This document shows positions 8,232 to 16,528 of a DNA stretch of 64,000 bases, one piece after another. The position numbers were made by a program, and so were the translations under genes. Position 1 is the first letter of the stretch; each line of letters opens with the position of its first letter. This DNA is from Deltaproteobacteria bacterium (GTDB lineage Bacteria; Myxococcota_A; Polyangia; JAAYKL01): assembly GCA_016935665.1 (NCBI GenBank), contig JAFGQN010000234.1, forward strand, positions 1 through 64,000, written 5' to 3'. A model generated the notes under the pieces. It was not told the DNA's origin. It saw only the letters and a list, made by a program, of their open reading frames with translations, and searched no databases.

Positions 8232-9577
8232 ACCGTTTAATTGCGCTGACTCTGTTAATTTGTTTTGTGACCGTTGGCGTGGGCGCTGAAGCAAAAGTGT
8301 ATACGTTAAAAAGCTGCAAGGCATATGCATTAAAAAACAACCGAAAAATAAAAGAGAAAAAAATTGAACTCGAAGCAGCGGAGCAAGTGAAAAAGGATGC
8401 GTTTACCAATTACTTTCCCAAAGTGGAAGCGTCTGCGTACGCGATGAAGGCCAGCAGCGGTCTTATCGAAGGCGAAATTCCCGAAATGAATCTGCCGGTG
8501 TATGACGGCAATCCAGCCAATTTACAGAATCCCACTCAGTTCACTTATTTTCCAGGGATGAAACTGGATATGCTGGACGAAGCGAAAGTGCTGGCAATTA
8601 CAGCCATCCAGCCCCTGTATGCCGGCGGCCGTATTGTTAATGGAAATAAGCTGGCGGCGCTGGGAGTGACGGTAAGCAGGCAGCAGATTGAACTCACGGA
8701 GTCAGACGTGGTTGTCGAGACTGAAACATATTTTTGGACAATTGTCGCTCTTGAGGAAAAGCAAAAGACAATCAGCAGTTATGAAGCGCTGCTGATAAAC
8801 CTGCAAAAAGACGCTCAAAACGCTTATGACGCGGGACTGGTTCAAAAAAGTGATGTGTTAAAAGTTCAGTTGAAACTCAATGAGGTGCGCACTCAGTCCC
8901 GGCAGTTGAAAAACGGAATTGAGATTTTAAGGCAGAATCTATGTTTACATATGGGAGTTCCCTACGACCGCAAGATGGTGCTTCAGGAGCGCATGGGCAA
9001 TATTACGGCGCCCGAGACCCTGTTTCGAAAGAAGAAAGAGGCACTGAATGATCGCATGGAATACCAAATGCTTAAAAATGCGGTTGAGGCCGAAAAACTT
9101 CAGAAAAAAATGGTGCGAGGAGAGATGTTGCCCGAAGTGTTTGTTGGCGCTCAGGCGACGGCGGTAGATATACTTGACAATAAAATGACCCGGGGAATTC
9201 TGTTTGCCGGAGTGAATGTGCCTATATCCGCCTGGTGGGGGGGGTACCATCGCACCAGAGCCCACAGCGCGCAGGTGGAAGTTGCCGAGAATCGGCTGGA
9301 TGAAACATCGGAGCTGTTGCAGCTGCAAATGGAAAAAGCCTATCGCGACTTTTTGGATGCCTATGAACAGATTGACGTCGCCACTCTTGCGGTGCGTCAG
9401 TCTGAGCAGCACCTCAAAGTGGTAAAAGACAATTACGACGCGGGGATCATGAACATGTCCGATTTGCTTGAAGCCGAAGCCATGTTTCAAGAAGCAAAAG
9501 TGGCCCTCGTTGACGCCCAGACCGAATACAAAATGTACCGCGCGCAATACCTGAAAGCCACCAACCAAAATCAATAG
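8228..9577 (+). CDS. TolC-family outer-membrane efflux channel
   Basis: 449 residues with a signal peptide (cleavage near GVGAEA-KVYTL) and the duplicated helical pattern of TolC proteins, including the late DNYDAGIMNMSDLLEAEAMF motif typical of the family. The ATG at 8228 overlaps the stop of the pump gene by 4 nt, with GAGG upstream, so the two genes are translationally coupled. It supplies the outer-membrane exit duct for the adaptor and pump encoded just before it. It ends the operon; no clear terminator hairpin follows. Confidence 0.93.
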   Translation: MNRLIALTLLICFVTVGVGAEAKVYTLKSCKAYALKNNRKIKEKKIELEAAEQVKKDAFTNYFPKVEASAYAMKASSGLIEGEIPEMNLPVYDGNPANLQNPTQFTYFPGMKLDMLDEAKVLAITAIQPLYAGGRIVNGNKLAALGVTVSRQQIELTESDVVVETETYFWTIVALEEKQKTISSYEALLINLQKDAQNAYDAGLVQKSDVLKVQLKLNEVRTQSRQLKNGIEILRQNLCLHMGVPYDRKMVLQERMGNITAPETLFRKKKEALNDRMEYQMLKNAVEAEKLQKKMVRGEMLPEVFVGAQATAVDILDNKMTRGILFAGVNVPISAWWGGYHRTRAHSAQVEVAENRLDETSELLQLQMEKAYRDFLDAYEQIDVATLAVRQSEQHLKVVKDNYDAGIMNMSDLLEAEAMFQEAKVALVDAQTEYKMYRAQYLKATNQNQ

Positions 9578-9654
9578 CAGTCAGGTATGTGGCGCCGTGT
9601 TTGGCTGTTATTTCAAGCGGCCGGGCATAACGCCATGAGGGATGCAGTCTGAAG

Positions 9655-10384
9655 GTAACTTCTCAAAAAGTACTGGGGAAAAAGTCTGAGAATTTGACCA
9701 GTAGTGCGTAATAGTTGAAAACTGGGCATCAATGAAACCTCAGTGTCAAATAAAAGCCGAATTCTCTGGTTATCGTGAGTACGGATGCGGGACAGTTCAA
9801 CGTGCTGCTGCGCGCCCTGTGCTGGATTCACGCCGAGCGCATGCTGGCAAAACTCGTGGGTTTCAACGCCACGCAGCGAAACGAGCTTCGGCTGATTCGC
9901 ACAGCGGTGTGGAAGCTGTACCGCGACTTGAAAGTGTATCAAACGAAACCGACGCCCAGGGTCAAATCTGAACTGACGCGTCGCTTTGACAAAATCTGCG
10001 AAACTCAAAACAGTTTCGCAACGCTGAACAGCGCGCTCAAACGAATGCATAAAAACAAAGCCGAACTGCTGTTCGCTCTTGAGCGACCGGACCTGCCGCT
10101 GCACAACAACCTGAGCGAAGGCGATATTCGGGAATACGTGAAGCGCCGAAAAATCAGCGGCGGTACGAGGAGTGAAAACGGACGCATGGGTTGGGACACC
10201 TTTGCCAGTATCAAGAAAGCCTGCCGTAAACTCAAGGTGTCATTCTGTAAATACCTCAATAATCGCATCCGTAAAAATGGCGCTATCTCGCCGCTCCCCC
10301 ACCTTATTGAACAGCGAGCCCTCTCTGCTTAGCCCCCTGTCTTCTACACGCGCTGTCCTTCACCAGCGCTTTTTGAGAAGTTAC
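9655..10384 (+). mobile_element. Internally deleted IS66-like insertion sequence
   Basis: The left end begins GTAACTTCTCAAAAAGTACTGG (9655-9676) in two pieces: GTAACTTCTCAAAAAG, then ACTGG after one base. The right end (10363-10384) is its reverse complement over the outer 16 bases and again at CCAG. GTAA at the tip is typical of IS66-family ends. The element is only 730 bp and holds just the C-terminal part of the transposase. The 8 bp on either side do not match, so no target duplication remains. Non-autonomous; movement would require a transposase in trans. Confidence 0.8.
9775..10332 (+). pseudogene. IS66-family transposase, C-terminal fragment
   Basis: The 185-residue frame contains DAGQFNVLLRALCWIHAER and, near its end, the LPLHNNLSEGDIREYVKRRK stretch with a Gly-Gly-Thr-Arg-Ser motif. 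These belong to the C-terminal half of the DDE domain of IS66-like transposases. Full-length members exceed 400 residues, so the N-terminal DNA-binding part and part of the catalytic core are missing. The upstream reading frame is closed by a stop and the left inverted repeat lies about 100 bp away, so the loss is an internal deletion. Confidence 0.8.
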
Positions 10385-10592
10385 GGCCCAAAACGAAAAC
10401 AAGCCGAAATCGTTTCAGTTTTGTCACCCAATTTCCCTCAGGTTGTTTCAGCACAGTGGCTATTTTGTCATGTTCGATGTCGTATAGTTCGATTGTGAAA
10501 AAGGGGCGTAAACCAACAAATGGGAACATGGAAATGACGCGACTGATTTTGGTAACAATTACCTACTGCATTCCTTTAAAAGCGGGGTTCCC

Positions 10593-11750
10593 TTGAGCCT
10601 GATGACTCTTGTACAGGTCTCTTTTCGCATCTTCCTCTCTGGGCAGGTCCGGCGGTTTCGACCGCGAAAATACACAGGATCCCCGGAGGTGATTTGCCGC
10701 AAAATTGTGGAAGCCTGCTTTGATTCAAAGCGAAACTATTTTCGAACCAGTGTGGATACATATCCGGAACTGTGGAGTCGGGATTTTGGTCGGTGTGTGC
10801 CAGCGCTCATTCATACGGGATACAGACAGGAAGTGATTAGCAGTTACTGTTTCGCATTCAACGCGTATGAAAAAGCCGGGCGCTACGAGCTGACTATTTT
10901 GCCAAACGGTCGTTTGTACAACTTTCCCTTTGGCACCTACAGTCCCGACGGCTTTGCCTTTTTTTTATACGGCCTGTGTGCGCTGGATTTGCCGGAACTG
11001 GTGGACGAACATCGACCCTTTTTGCAAAGGGAAGCGGTTCGCTTTTTTAACACGGTTATTCATCCCCAAAATGGCACAGTCAAAACTCAAGTCCATTTTT
11101 CTGAGGCCCAGGATTATCTTCGGCGCGACAGTTCCTGCTACGCCACCTGTTGCTGTTACATTGTGCAGCAGGCGCTCAACAAACTGGGAATTGACAACCC
11201 GCTTACAGGCTATGACTATCCCGCCATTTTAAAACAACGCTACTACAGTGATGACCTGGGTTTTTTCTTCGATGATGTGCACCAGCGACATTTCGTCAGC
11301 GGCGACGCCAACATTCTTCCCTTTTGGACTGGCGCTGTGCGTCCACCCGCATTTGAGATGCCCAAAGATACGCTGGACAAAGTGCTGAACCATCTCGACG
11401 CCGCAATGCTCAATACACCGCTGTCCAGCCGTTACCGCAATGGCACAGAAAAACTGCCATCATTAAGACTTGACCGCATCAACCCGTGGCAGACCGATTC
11501 GGTGTGGACGTGTCTGGGCATTCATTTTATGGAGATGCTGGCCCTGTATGCGCCCCACCGGTTTATCGAGGAAAAAGAAAAATATCTGGCGCTGGTGAAT
11601 GAAATGCGTTGCTTCCCTGAAGTAATCAGCAGTCATACCGGCGACCTGTACCGATATCCCCTGTATGTCGCGGAAACATCCATGCTGTGGGCGGCAAACC
11701 TGCTCAATCTGCTGCAGGATGATCCGCGTGTCACGCATGAACATTTATGA
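10593..11750 (+). CDS. Six-hairpin glycosidase-like protein (amylo-1,6-glucosidase type)
   Basis: 385 residues with features of (alpha/alpha)6-barrel glycosidases: an early TYPELWSRDFGRCVPALIHT segment, SPDGFAFFLYGLCALDL, DSSCYATCCCYIVQQALNKL, and a late WQTDSVWTCLGIHFMEML segment. The acid residues in RDFGR and the WQTDS region are candidates for the active site. There is no signal peptide, so it should be cytosolic. It precedes the PHP-glycosyltransferase gene by 21 nt, suggesting one operon handling a polysaccharide or glycoside. TTG 10593 is the longest start; ATG 10602 is equally possible since no strong ribosome-binding site is visible. The exact glycosidase family is uncertain. Confidence 0.7.
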   Translation: MSLMTLVQVSFRIFLSGQVRRFRPRKYTGSPEVICRKIVEACFDSKRNYFRTSVDTYPELWSRDFGRCVPALIHTGYRQEVISSYCFAFNAYEKAGRYELTILPNGRLYNFPFGTYSPDGFAFFLYGLCALDLPELVDEHRPFLQREAVRFFNTVIHPQNGTVKTQVHFSEAQDYLRRDSSCYATCCCYIVQQALNKLGIDNPLTGYDYPAILKQRYYSDDLGFFFDDVHQRHFVSGDANILPFWTGAVRPPAFEMPKDTLDKVLNHLDAAMLNTPLSSRYRNGTEKLPSLRLDRINPWQTDSVWTCLGIHFMEMLALYAPHRFIEEKEKYLALVNEMRCFPEVISSHTGDLYRYPLYVAETSMLWAANLLNLLQDDPRVTHEHL

Positions 11751-11771
11751 AAGGATGAAGGGTGATTCACG

Positions 11772-14471
11772 ATGGAGCCCACTTTTGAAGCAAAAATACA
11801 GGCGCAGTTCAAATCATTTATTGAAGCGCAAAACAGGCAGTTTGGCACAGACAGTTTTCGAATGGATATTCACTGTCATGACCGCAACAGCGATGTGCCC
11901 GACGAACTGATGGGCCGCATTCTGCGCAGTCGCGAAACCTGGCTGGACACTGACAAGTTAGTGGAACAGCTGAAGGCCCATGGTCAGGACGTGTTTACCA
12001 TAACCAATCACAACAACGCCCGGTCGTGTTATGCCATGCAGGACGCCGGGTACGATGTGATGGTGGGTGCGGAATTTACGTGTAATGTGCCGCAGACCAA
12101 CGATGTGGCCATTCACGTGCTCACCTATGGCTTCACGCCATCGCAGGAGAGCCGCTTGAATCAATTGCGTGTCAATCTGCTGCACTTTCTCGATTATGCG
12201 CGAGCGCACAATCTACCCACGGTTCTGGCACATCCGTTGTTTTTTTACGATCCCAAAAAACGAAGCAACGTGGAACTCATCGAACTGTTCACATTGTTGT
12301 TTGAAAACTTTGAAGTCGTCAACGGGCAGCGGGATCCCCGCCAGGCGCTGCTGATGGTCCATTGGCTGGTGTCACTCACCGAAGAAAAAATAGATGCACT
12401 GGCCAAAAAACACAGTATTGACATCACCCACTTTTCCGACCGCCCCTATCAAAAGGGGATGACCGGTGGCTCCGACTGTCACATGGGGATGTTTGCAGGC
12501 GCCACGGGCACAACATTTCACGTACCGCATCTGCAGCGCATGTTGCGCACACACACGCGCAGCGAACTCGCTCTGAACGCACTGCAGAAAGGACATGTGG
12601 CGCCCTTTGGCACCCTTGCCGGGGGCGAAAAAATGACTGCGGCATTCCTGCACTTTTTCTGTCAGCTTACCATGTATCTCGATGATCCCGGTCTGGTCCG
12701 CATGCTGTTGCACAAAGGCAGCAGTAAAGACAAAATGCTGGCGTTCATCACGCTGAATGCCATCATGGAATTGCGTCGTCACAAGTACACGAGTCGTTTT
12801 TTGCGTACCCTCCACGATGCGCTCAACGGAAAAAAGCCTGGGTTTGTGATTCGGCGCGTCACCAACAAAGCGTATCGTCCGCTGCTTTTGGAGCTGGACA
12901 AAATTTCTGAAGCGCGTCTTTGCAGCGAGACGCAGTTTGTTACGCAACTTGAAGCGTCCATCCCGGCGGTCTTCAACCATCTGACGGGAATTCTCGCTGC
13001 ACGGGTGGAAAACAAGATGAAACAAACGGACAAAAACGGTCGGTCGCTCCTGGCCCATTTGCCGTCTATTCAAGACATTGAAGTCCCCGCCTATCTGCGC
13101 ACATGGTTCCAGAGCATCTCTCAGTCGGCGGAAGAAGGCGGCCGGCAGCTGGATGTGGCATCGTGGTCGGACGGATTGCCCTTTCCGGCACTCGCGGCAT
13201 CGTGCGTTCTGGGTGCCAAATTTGTCAGCGCTAAAGTGCAGCATACCAGTCGCCCCTTTTTAAATGCGTTTGCAAAAGAAACAGGTTCAGAGTGTGCCCC
13301 GGAAAATGTGTTGTGGATGTCGGACACGTTCAACGAAAAAAATGGTGTGGCCAATTCCTTAAAACTGTTTCACGATGCTGCCAAACAGTACCAGTTGCCA
13401 TTTCATTTTGCCATCAGTTCCCATCGCAATCACTCAAATGACCAATTGACCGAATTTGCTGCGACGCTGGCACTGGAAGTCCCCTTTTACCGCGACCAGT
13501 CGTTACGTTTTACTAATATACTGGAGTTGGAAAAAACATTTATGACTCATTCGTGTACACGACTGTTGGTATCCACCGAAGGTCCCATGGGACTGTGCGC
13601 CCTGTACCTGAAAATGGCGTACAACGTTCCCGCGTATTTTTACCTGCACACGGACTGGCTGGAATATGCCCGCCAAAGTCTGCATTTTGAGCCCGCATCC
13701 ATCGATCGACTCAGACGCATGCTGCGCTGGTTTTACAGTCAGTTCGATGGCATTTTTGTTCTGAATTCAGAACATGCCAAATGGCTTACTGGAAAAGACA
13801 TGGAAATTTCAAAAGAAAAAATTCACCTCACCGCCCACTGGTGTAATCCCGCGTTTTTTCCACGGCCGGTGGACAGAAGCACTGTATTCCCAACCAATCA
13901 CACGGGACCAACACTGCTCTATGCGGGACGTCTCAGCAAAGAGAAAGGCGTACTGGATTTGCCGCATGTATTTCACGCTGTCGCTCAAACGCACCCGGAT
14001 GCCCGAATGGCCATCGTTGGCAGTGGTCCAGAAAAAGAAACATTGGAAAGAGAACTCCCAGACGCCATCTTCTTTGAATGGGTCCAAAAATCGGTGCTCG
14101 CCAACATTTACGCCGCCAGCGATATCTTTCTGTTTCCATCCACATTCGATACCTTTGGCAATAGCGTGCTGGAATCTCTCACCAGCGGCACACCGGTCAT
14201 TGCATACAACCGAAAAGGCCCCAAAGATATTATTGAAAACGGGGACAGCGGCTTTTTGGTCAATACCAAAGAGGAGATGATTGCCCGAACCCGACTATTG
14301 CTGGACGACGAAACGCTGCTGCAAAAAATGCGGCTGAACGCACGCAAACGGGCAGCGGATTTCAAGCGGGAGAACATCATCCTCAAAATGATGCAGGACA
14401 TGAATATGACACCGCCCAACCTCAAAAAAAGTACGTCTTCGCTAAGATCACTCCGTCAAAAGTCCGCATAG
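11772..14471 (+). CDS. PHP phosphoesterase-glycosyltransferase group 1 (GT4) fusion
   Basis: 899 residues with two recognisable enzymes. Residues about 35-260 form a PHP metallo-phosphoesterase domain (MDIHCHDRNSDVPDEL, ITNHNNARS, VGAEFT, HPLFF, GGSDCHMGMFAG), with the usual metal-binding His/Asp clusters. A region of about 250 residues without an obvious family follows. The C-terminal part, about residues 515-880, is a GT-B glycosyltransferase with TLLYAGRLSKEKGVLDL, AIVGSGPE and FLFPSTFDTFGNSVLESL ahead of a TPVIAYNRKGP loop, the nucleotide-sugar site of GT4 enzymes. Start ATG 11772 has AAGGGTGA upstream. A bifunctional role, glycosyl transfer plus removal of a phosphate, is plausible but is inference. 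Confidence 0.88.
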   Translation: MEPTFEAKIQAQFKSFIEAQNRQFGTDSFRMDIHCHDRNSDVPDELMGRILRSRETWLDTDKLVEQLKAHGQDVFTITNHNNARSCYAMQDAGYDVMVGAEFTCNVPQTNDVAIHVLTYGFTPSQESRLNQLRVNLLHFLDYARAHNLPTVLAHPLFFYDPKKRSNVELIELFTLLFENFEVVNGQRDPRQALLMVHWLVSLTEEKIDALAKKHSIDITHFSDRPYQKGMTGGSDCHMGMFAGATGTTFHVPHLQRMLRTHTRSELALNALQKGHVAPFGTLAGGEKMTAAFLHFFCQLTMYLDDPGLVRMLLHKGSSKDKMLAFITLNAIMELRRHKYTSRFLRTLHDALNGKKPGFVIRRVTNKAYRPLLLELDKISEARLCSETQFVTQLEASIPAVFNHLTGILAARVENKMKQTDKNGRSLLAHLPSIQDIEVPAYLRTWFQSISQSAEEGGRQLDVASWSDGLPFPALAASCVLGAKFVSAKVQHTSRPFLNAFAKETGSECAPENVLWMSDTFNEKNGVANSLKLFHDAAKQYQLPFHFAISSHRNHSNDQLTEFAATLALEVPFYRDQSLRFTNILELEKTFMTHSCTRLLVSTEGPMGLCALYLKMAYNVPAYFYLHTDWLEYARQSLHFEPASIDRLRRMLRWFYSQFDGIFVLNSEHAKWLTGKDMEISKEKIHLTAHWCNPAFFPRPVDRSTVFPTNHTGPTLLYAGRLSKEKGVLDLPHVFHAVAQTHPDARMAIVGSGPEKETLERELPDAIFFEWVQKSVLANIYAASDIFLFPSTFDTFGNSVLESLTSGTPVIAYNRKGPKDIIENGDSGFLVNTKEEMIARTRLLLDDETLLQKMRLNARKRAADFKRENIILKMMQDMNMTPPNLKKSTSSLRSLRQKSA

Positions 14472-14606
14472 TTAACGTTGGCCAAACAGGCGTCTGTTCG
14501 TTTGAAACCGAAACGCAGTCAAGTGAATGCAAGTCAGACACACCGACATGTGACTGCGATAGCAGCTCGTCGTGCTGACAACGACAATAAGTGGCAAGGC
14601 AGAAAA

Positions 14607-14795
14607 TTAACCCAAAGACTTTTTCTCTACAGGGTCACTCTGCGGGGGTTGCGGAACAACGCAATCGGGAGCCGTTTCCAGATGCACGGGGAATCTGGGA
14701 GTAGACCCTTTTTTCAATGCGCGTTTACGTTCTCTGCCCTGAGCAATTACTTTATTTGCTCTAATCTTTTCTGTCTGTTTTGAATTAGATCCCAT
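14607..14795 (-). CDS. Small basic conserved-type protein
   Basis: 62 residues, MGSNSKQTEKIRANKVIAQG and onward, Lys/Arg-rich in the first half (a GRERKRALKKG stretch) and Pro-rich at the C-terminus. ATG 14795 is preceded by GGAGGTA at a spacing of 5-6 nt, the best ribosome-binding site in this stretch, so the frame is likely translated. Similar short basic proteins starting with M(G/S)xNxKQxxKIR occur in other bacteria as hypothetical proteins, from memory. A nucleic-acid-binding role would fit the charge but is not shown. Confidence 0.6.
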   Translation of the reverse strand: MGSNSKQTEKIRANKVIAQGRERKRALKKGSTPRFPVHLETAPDCVVPQPPQSDPVEKKSLG

Positions 14796-14922
14796 AATAA
14801 TACCTCCATGCACCAAGTCCCGTTATGGACTGAGGTGGGCGCAATGTAGGGTGCATTGCAAACGACGTCAAGCAAAATCCCCACTTTTTACACAATCCCA
14901 TTCGCCAATGTACACAATTTGC

Positions 14923-14950
14923 TTGTACTTTTTCAAAATCCCTCAATAAT
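14923..14950 (+). promoter_or_regulatory. Sigma-70-type promoter
   Basis: TTGTAC (14923-14928) and AATAAT (14945-14950) are separated by 16 bp. It points toward the aminotransferase gene, about 220 nt downstream, and toward the short frame starting at 14957. Confidence 0.45.
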
Positions 14951-14956
14951 ACAGGT

Positions 14957-15076
14957 ATGAATTGCCCAACACGCACAACACATTTTGTCGTCGATAGCGC
15001 TCCCATTACGGGAACCGCCATCGCCGCAGCTGTTGTTGTCGCCGTCGCCATTATTTGCGCGCGGAGTCGGGCCTAA
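14957..15076 (+). CDS. Possible small single-span membrane protein
   Basis: A 39-residue frame starting MNCPTRTTHFVVDSAPITGT and continuing into about 20 uninterrupted small hydrophobic residues (AIAAAVVVAVAIICA) before RSRA and the stop. That is a textbook single transmembrane helix with a positive tail. It has no Shine-Dalgarno sequence, and its ATG coincides with the predicted start of the transcript from the promoter just upstream, so it would have to be leaderless. It could be an upstream frame in the leader of the aminotransferase gene, or simply chance. Confidence 0.3.
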   Translation: MNCPTRTTHFVVDSAPITGTAIAAAVVVAVAIICARSRA

Positions 15077-15171
15077 ACCAATCTGTACCAAAGGCCTGCT
15101 CCAGCGAGTGGGCCTTTCGATGATTCGCCCACATTTGACGTTGCAGGTCTTCCGACAGACGAACGGAGGAT

Positions 15172-16422
15172 ATGATGAACGTTGAATACACCCCAAAAGC
15201 GGCCACCGCAGCCCCTCTCCAGCTGGCCCAAAGAAGCGCCAATCTGCGCAGCAATGCCATTCGCGATATGCTCAAAGTAGCTCATCAGCCCGGAATGATT
15301 GCGCTGGGCGGTGGCAATCCCGCCAAAGAAAGCTTTCCGGTTGCGCTTATGCCCCGCCTTATGAAAGACGTGATGCGGCGGTTTTCGTCCAATGCGCTGC
15401 AATACTGTGACACCCAGGGATTCCCCCCTCTGCGCCAGGCATTGGCCGATTGGCTGGCCCAACTGCAGATTGCCGCCACGCCGGATAATATCGTAGTCAC
15501 AACCGGATCTCAAAATGCGCTGGATTTGCTCGGAAAACTGCTGATTGACGAGCAGAGTCCGGTGGTGGTCGAACAGCCCACCTACCTTGGCGCGTTGCAG
15601 GCGTTTTCCCTTTTTGGGCCCAGGTGGCGTTACCTGGACGAAGATGAAGAAGGACCTGCGTTGCAAAAACTGGACGCATTGACCGCACCGGCACGTCCTG
15701 GGGACAGGGCGCCGCTGGTGTATGTGATGCCCACCTTTCGCAATCCGTCCGGAAAAAGCTGGTCTGCAGAGCGAACGAGACAGGCCGCTGCTGTGTTACG
15801 GCGGCATGGCAATTGGGTCGTGGAAGACGATCCATATCGATTGCTTACGTACGATACGTCACCGTCGCCCCCCTTGAAAAGCAGTCTGCCCGAACAAACC
15901 ATTTATATTGGCAGCCTGTCAAAAGTCTTTGCGCCAGGGTTGCGACTTGGATATTGCATCGTCCCCGACCCGTTGCTTCCCTGGCTGGTCAAAGCGAAAC
16001 AGGGCACCGATCTGAACACCGGCACCCTCTCCCAGGCACTGGCTGCCGAATACATTCAGTCGGGCCGACTCAACGACAACCTGCCTTTGCTGCGGGCCAT
16101 ATATCGGGACAAACGAGACGCCCTGACTGACGCGCTGGCGCGACATCTGCCAGGCAGTTTCGAATTTTCAATTCCGAAAGGTGGCATGTTCCTATGGGTA
16201 AAAGGCCCACCGGGATTTGACAGTGACCACTTTTTGTCGGTAGCCATTGCCCACGGCGTGTTCTTTGTGCCAGGGTCTGCTTTTTTTGGGGATACCCTTA
16301 GCGAACCAATGCGCCAGGAAAACGCCCGATGCATGCGCCTCAATTTCTCAGGAAATGACACAGACACCCTGAAACGGGCCGCCGAGCGATTGGGCAAAGC
16401 GCTGAAAACCTGCAATTTGTAG
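15172..16422 (+). CDS. PLP-dependent aminotransferase, class I/II (2-aminoadipate type)
   Basis: 416 residues of the aminotransferase fold with an N-terminal arm (RSNAIRDMLKVAHQPGMIAL), the VVTTGSQNALDLL segment, NPSG in the aspartate-side loop, DDPYRLL, and the PLP-binding lysine in GSLSKVFAPGLRLGY. The pattern is that of the 2-aminoadipate/kynurenine aminotransferase II group (LysN/MocR-like domain) rather than AspC. No N-terminal GntR-type DNA-binding domain is present, so it is an enzyme and not a MocR regulator. ATG 15172 or 15175 follows GGAGG closely. The substrate cannot be fixed from the sequence; a branched, aromatic or aminoadipate side chain is typical. Confidence 0.9.
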   Translation: MMNVEYTPKAATAAPLQLAQRSANLRSNAIRDMLKVAHQPGMIALGGGNPAKESFPVALMPRLMKDVMRRFSSNALQYCDTQGFPPLRQALADWLAQLQIAATPDNIVVTTGSQNALDLLGKLLIDEQSPVVVEQPTYLGALQAFSLFGPRWRYLDEDEEGPALQKLDALTAPARPGDRAPLVYVMPTFRNPSGKSWSAERTRQAAAVLRRHGNWVVEDDPYRLLTYDTSPSPPLKSSLPEQTIYIGSLSKVFAPGLRLGYCIVPDPLLPWLVKAKQGTDLNTGTLSQALAAEYIQSGRLNDNLPLLRAIYRDKRDALTDALARHLPGSFEFSIPKGGMFLWVKGPPGFDSDHFLSVAIAHGVFFVPGSAFFGDTLSEPMRQENARCMRLNFSGNDTDTLKRAAERLGKALKTCNL

Positions 16423-16528
16423 ATGGTTCGCGCGTTATACCCGGCCGCTTACTGAACTCGGCGGCAGATAAACGACCGCCCTTCACCATTTTTGCGACGT
16501 TGCGATAGCTTCGCGTTGCGAACCGCTC

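Noticed and set aside
9647-10392. Target-site duplication of the IS66-like element
   Set aside because: The flanking 8-bp sequences (GTCTGAAG and GGCCCAAA) do not match.
10344-10529. 61-residue minus-strand frame at the right end of the IS66-like element
   Set aside because: It runs into the terminal inverted repeat and has no ribosome-binding site; it might be a fragment of an interrupted gene but no similarity supports it.
14478-14783. 101-residue plus-strand frame
   Set aside because: It lies antisense to the small basic gene at 14607-14795, which has a far better ribosome-binding site and composition.
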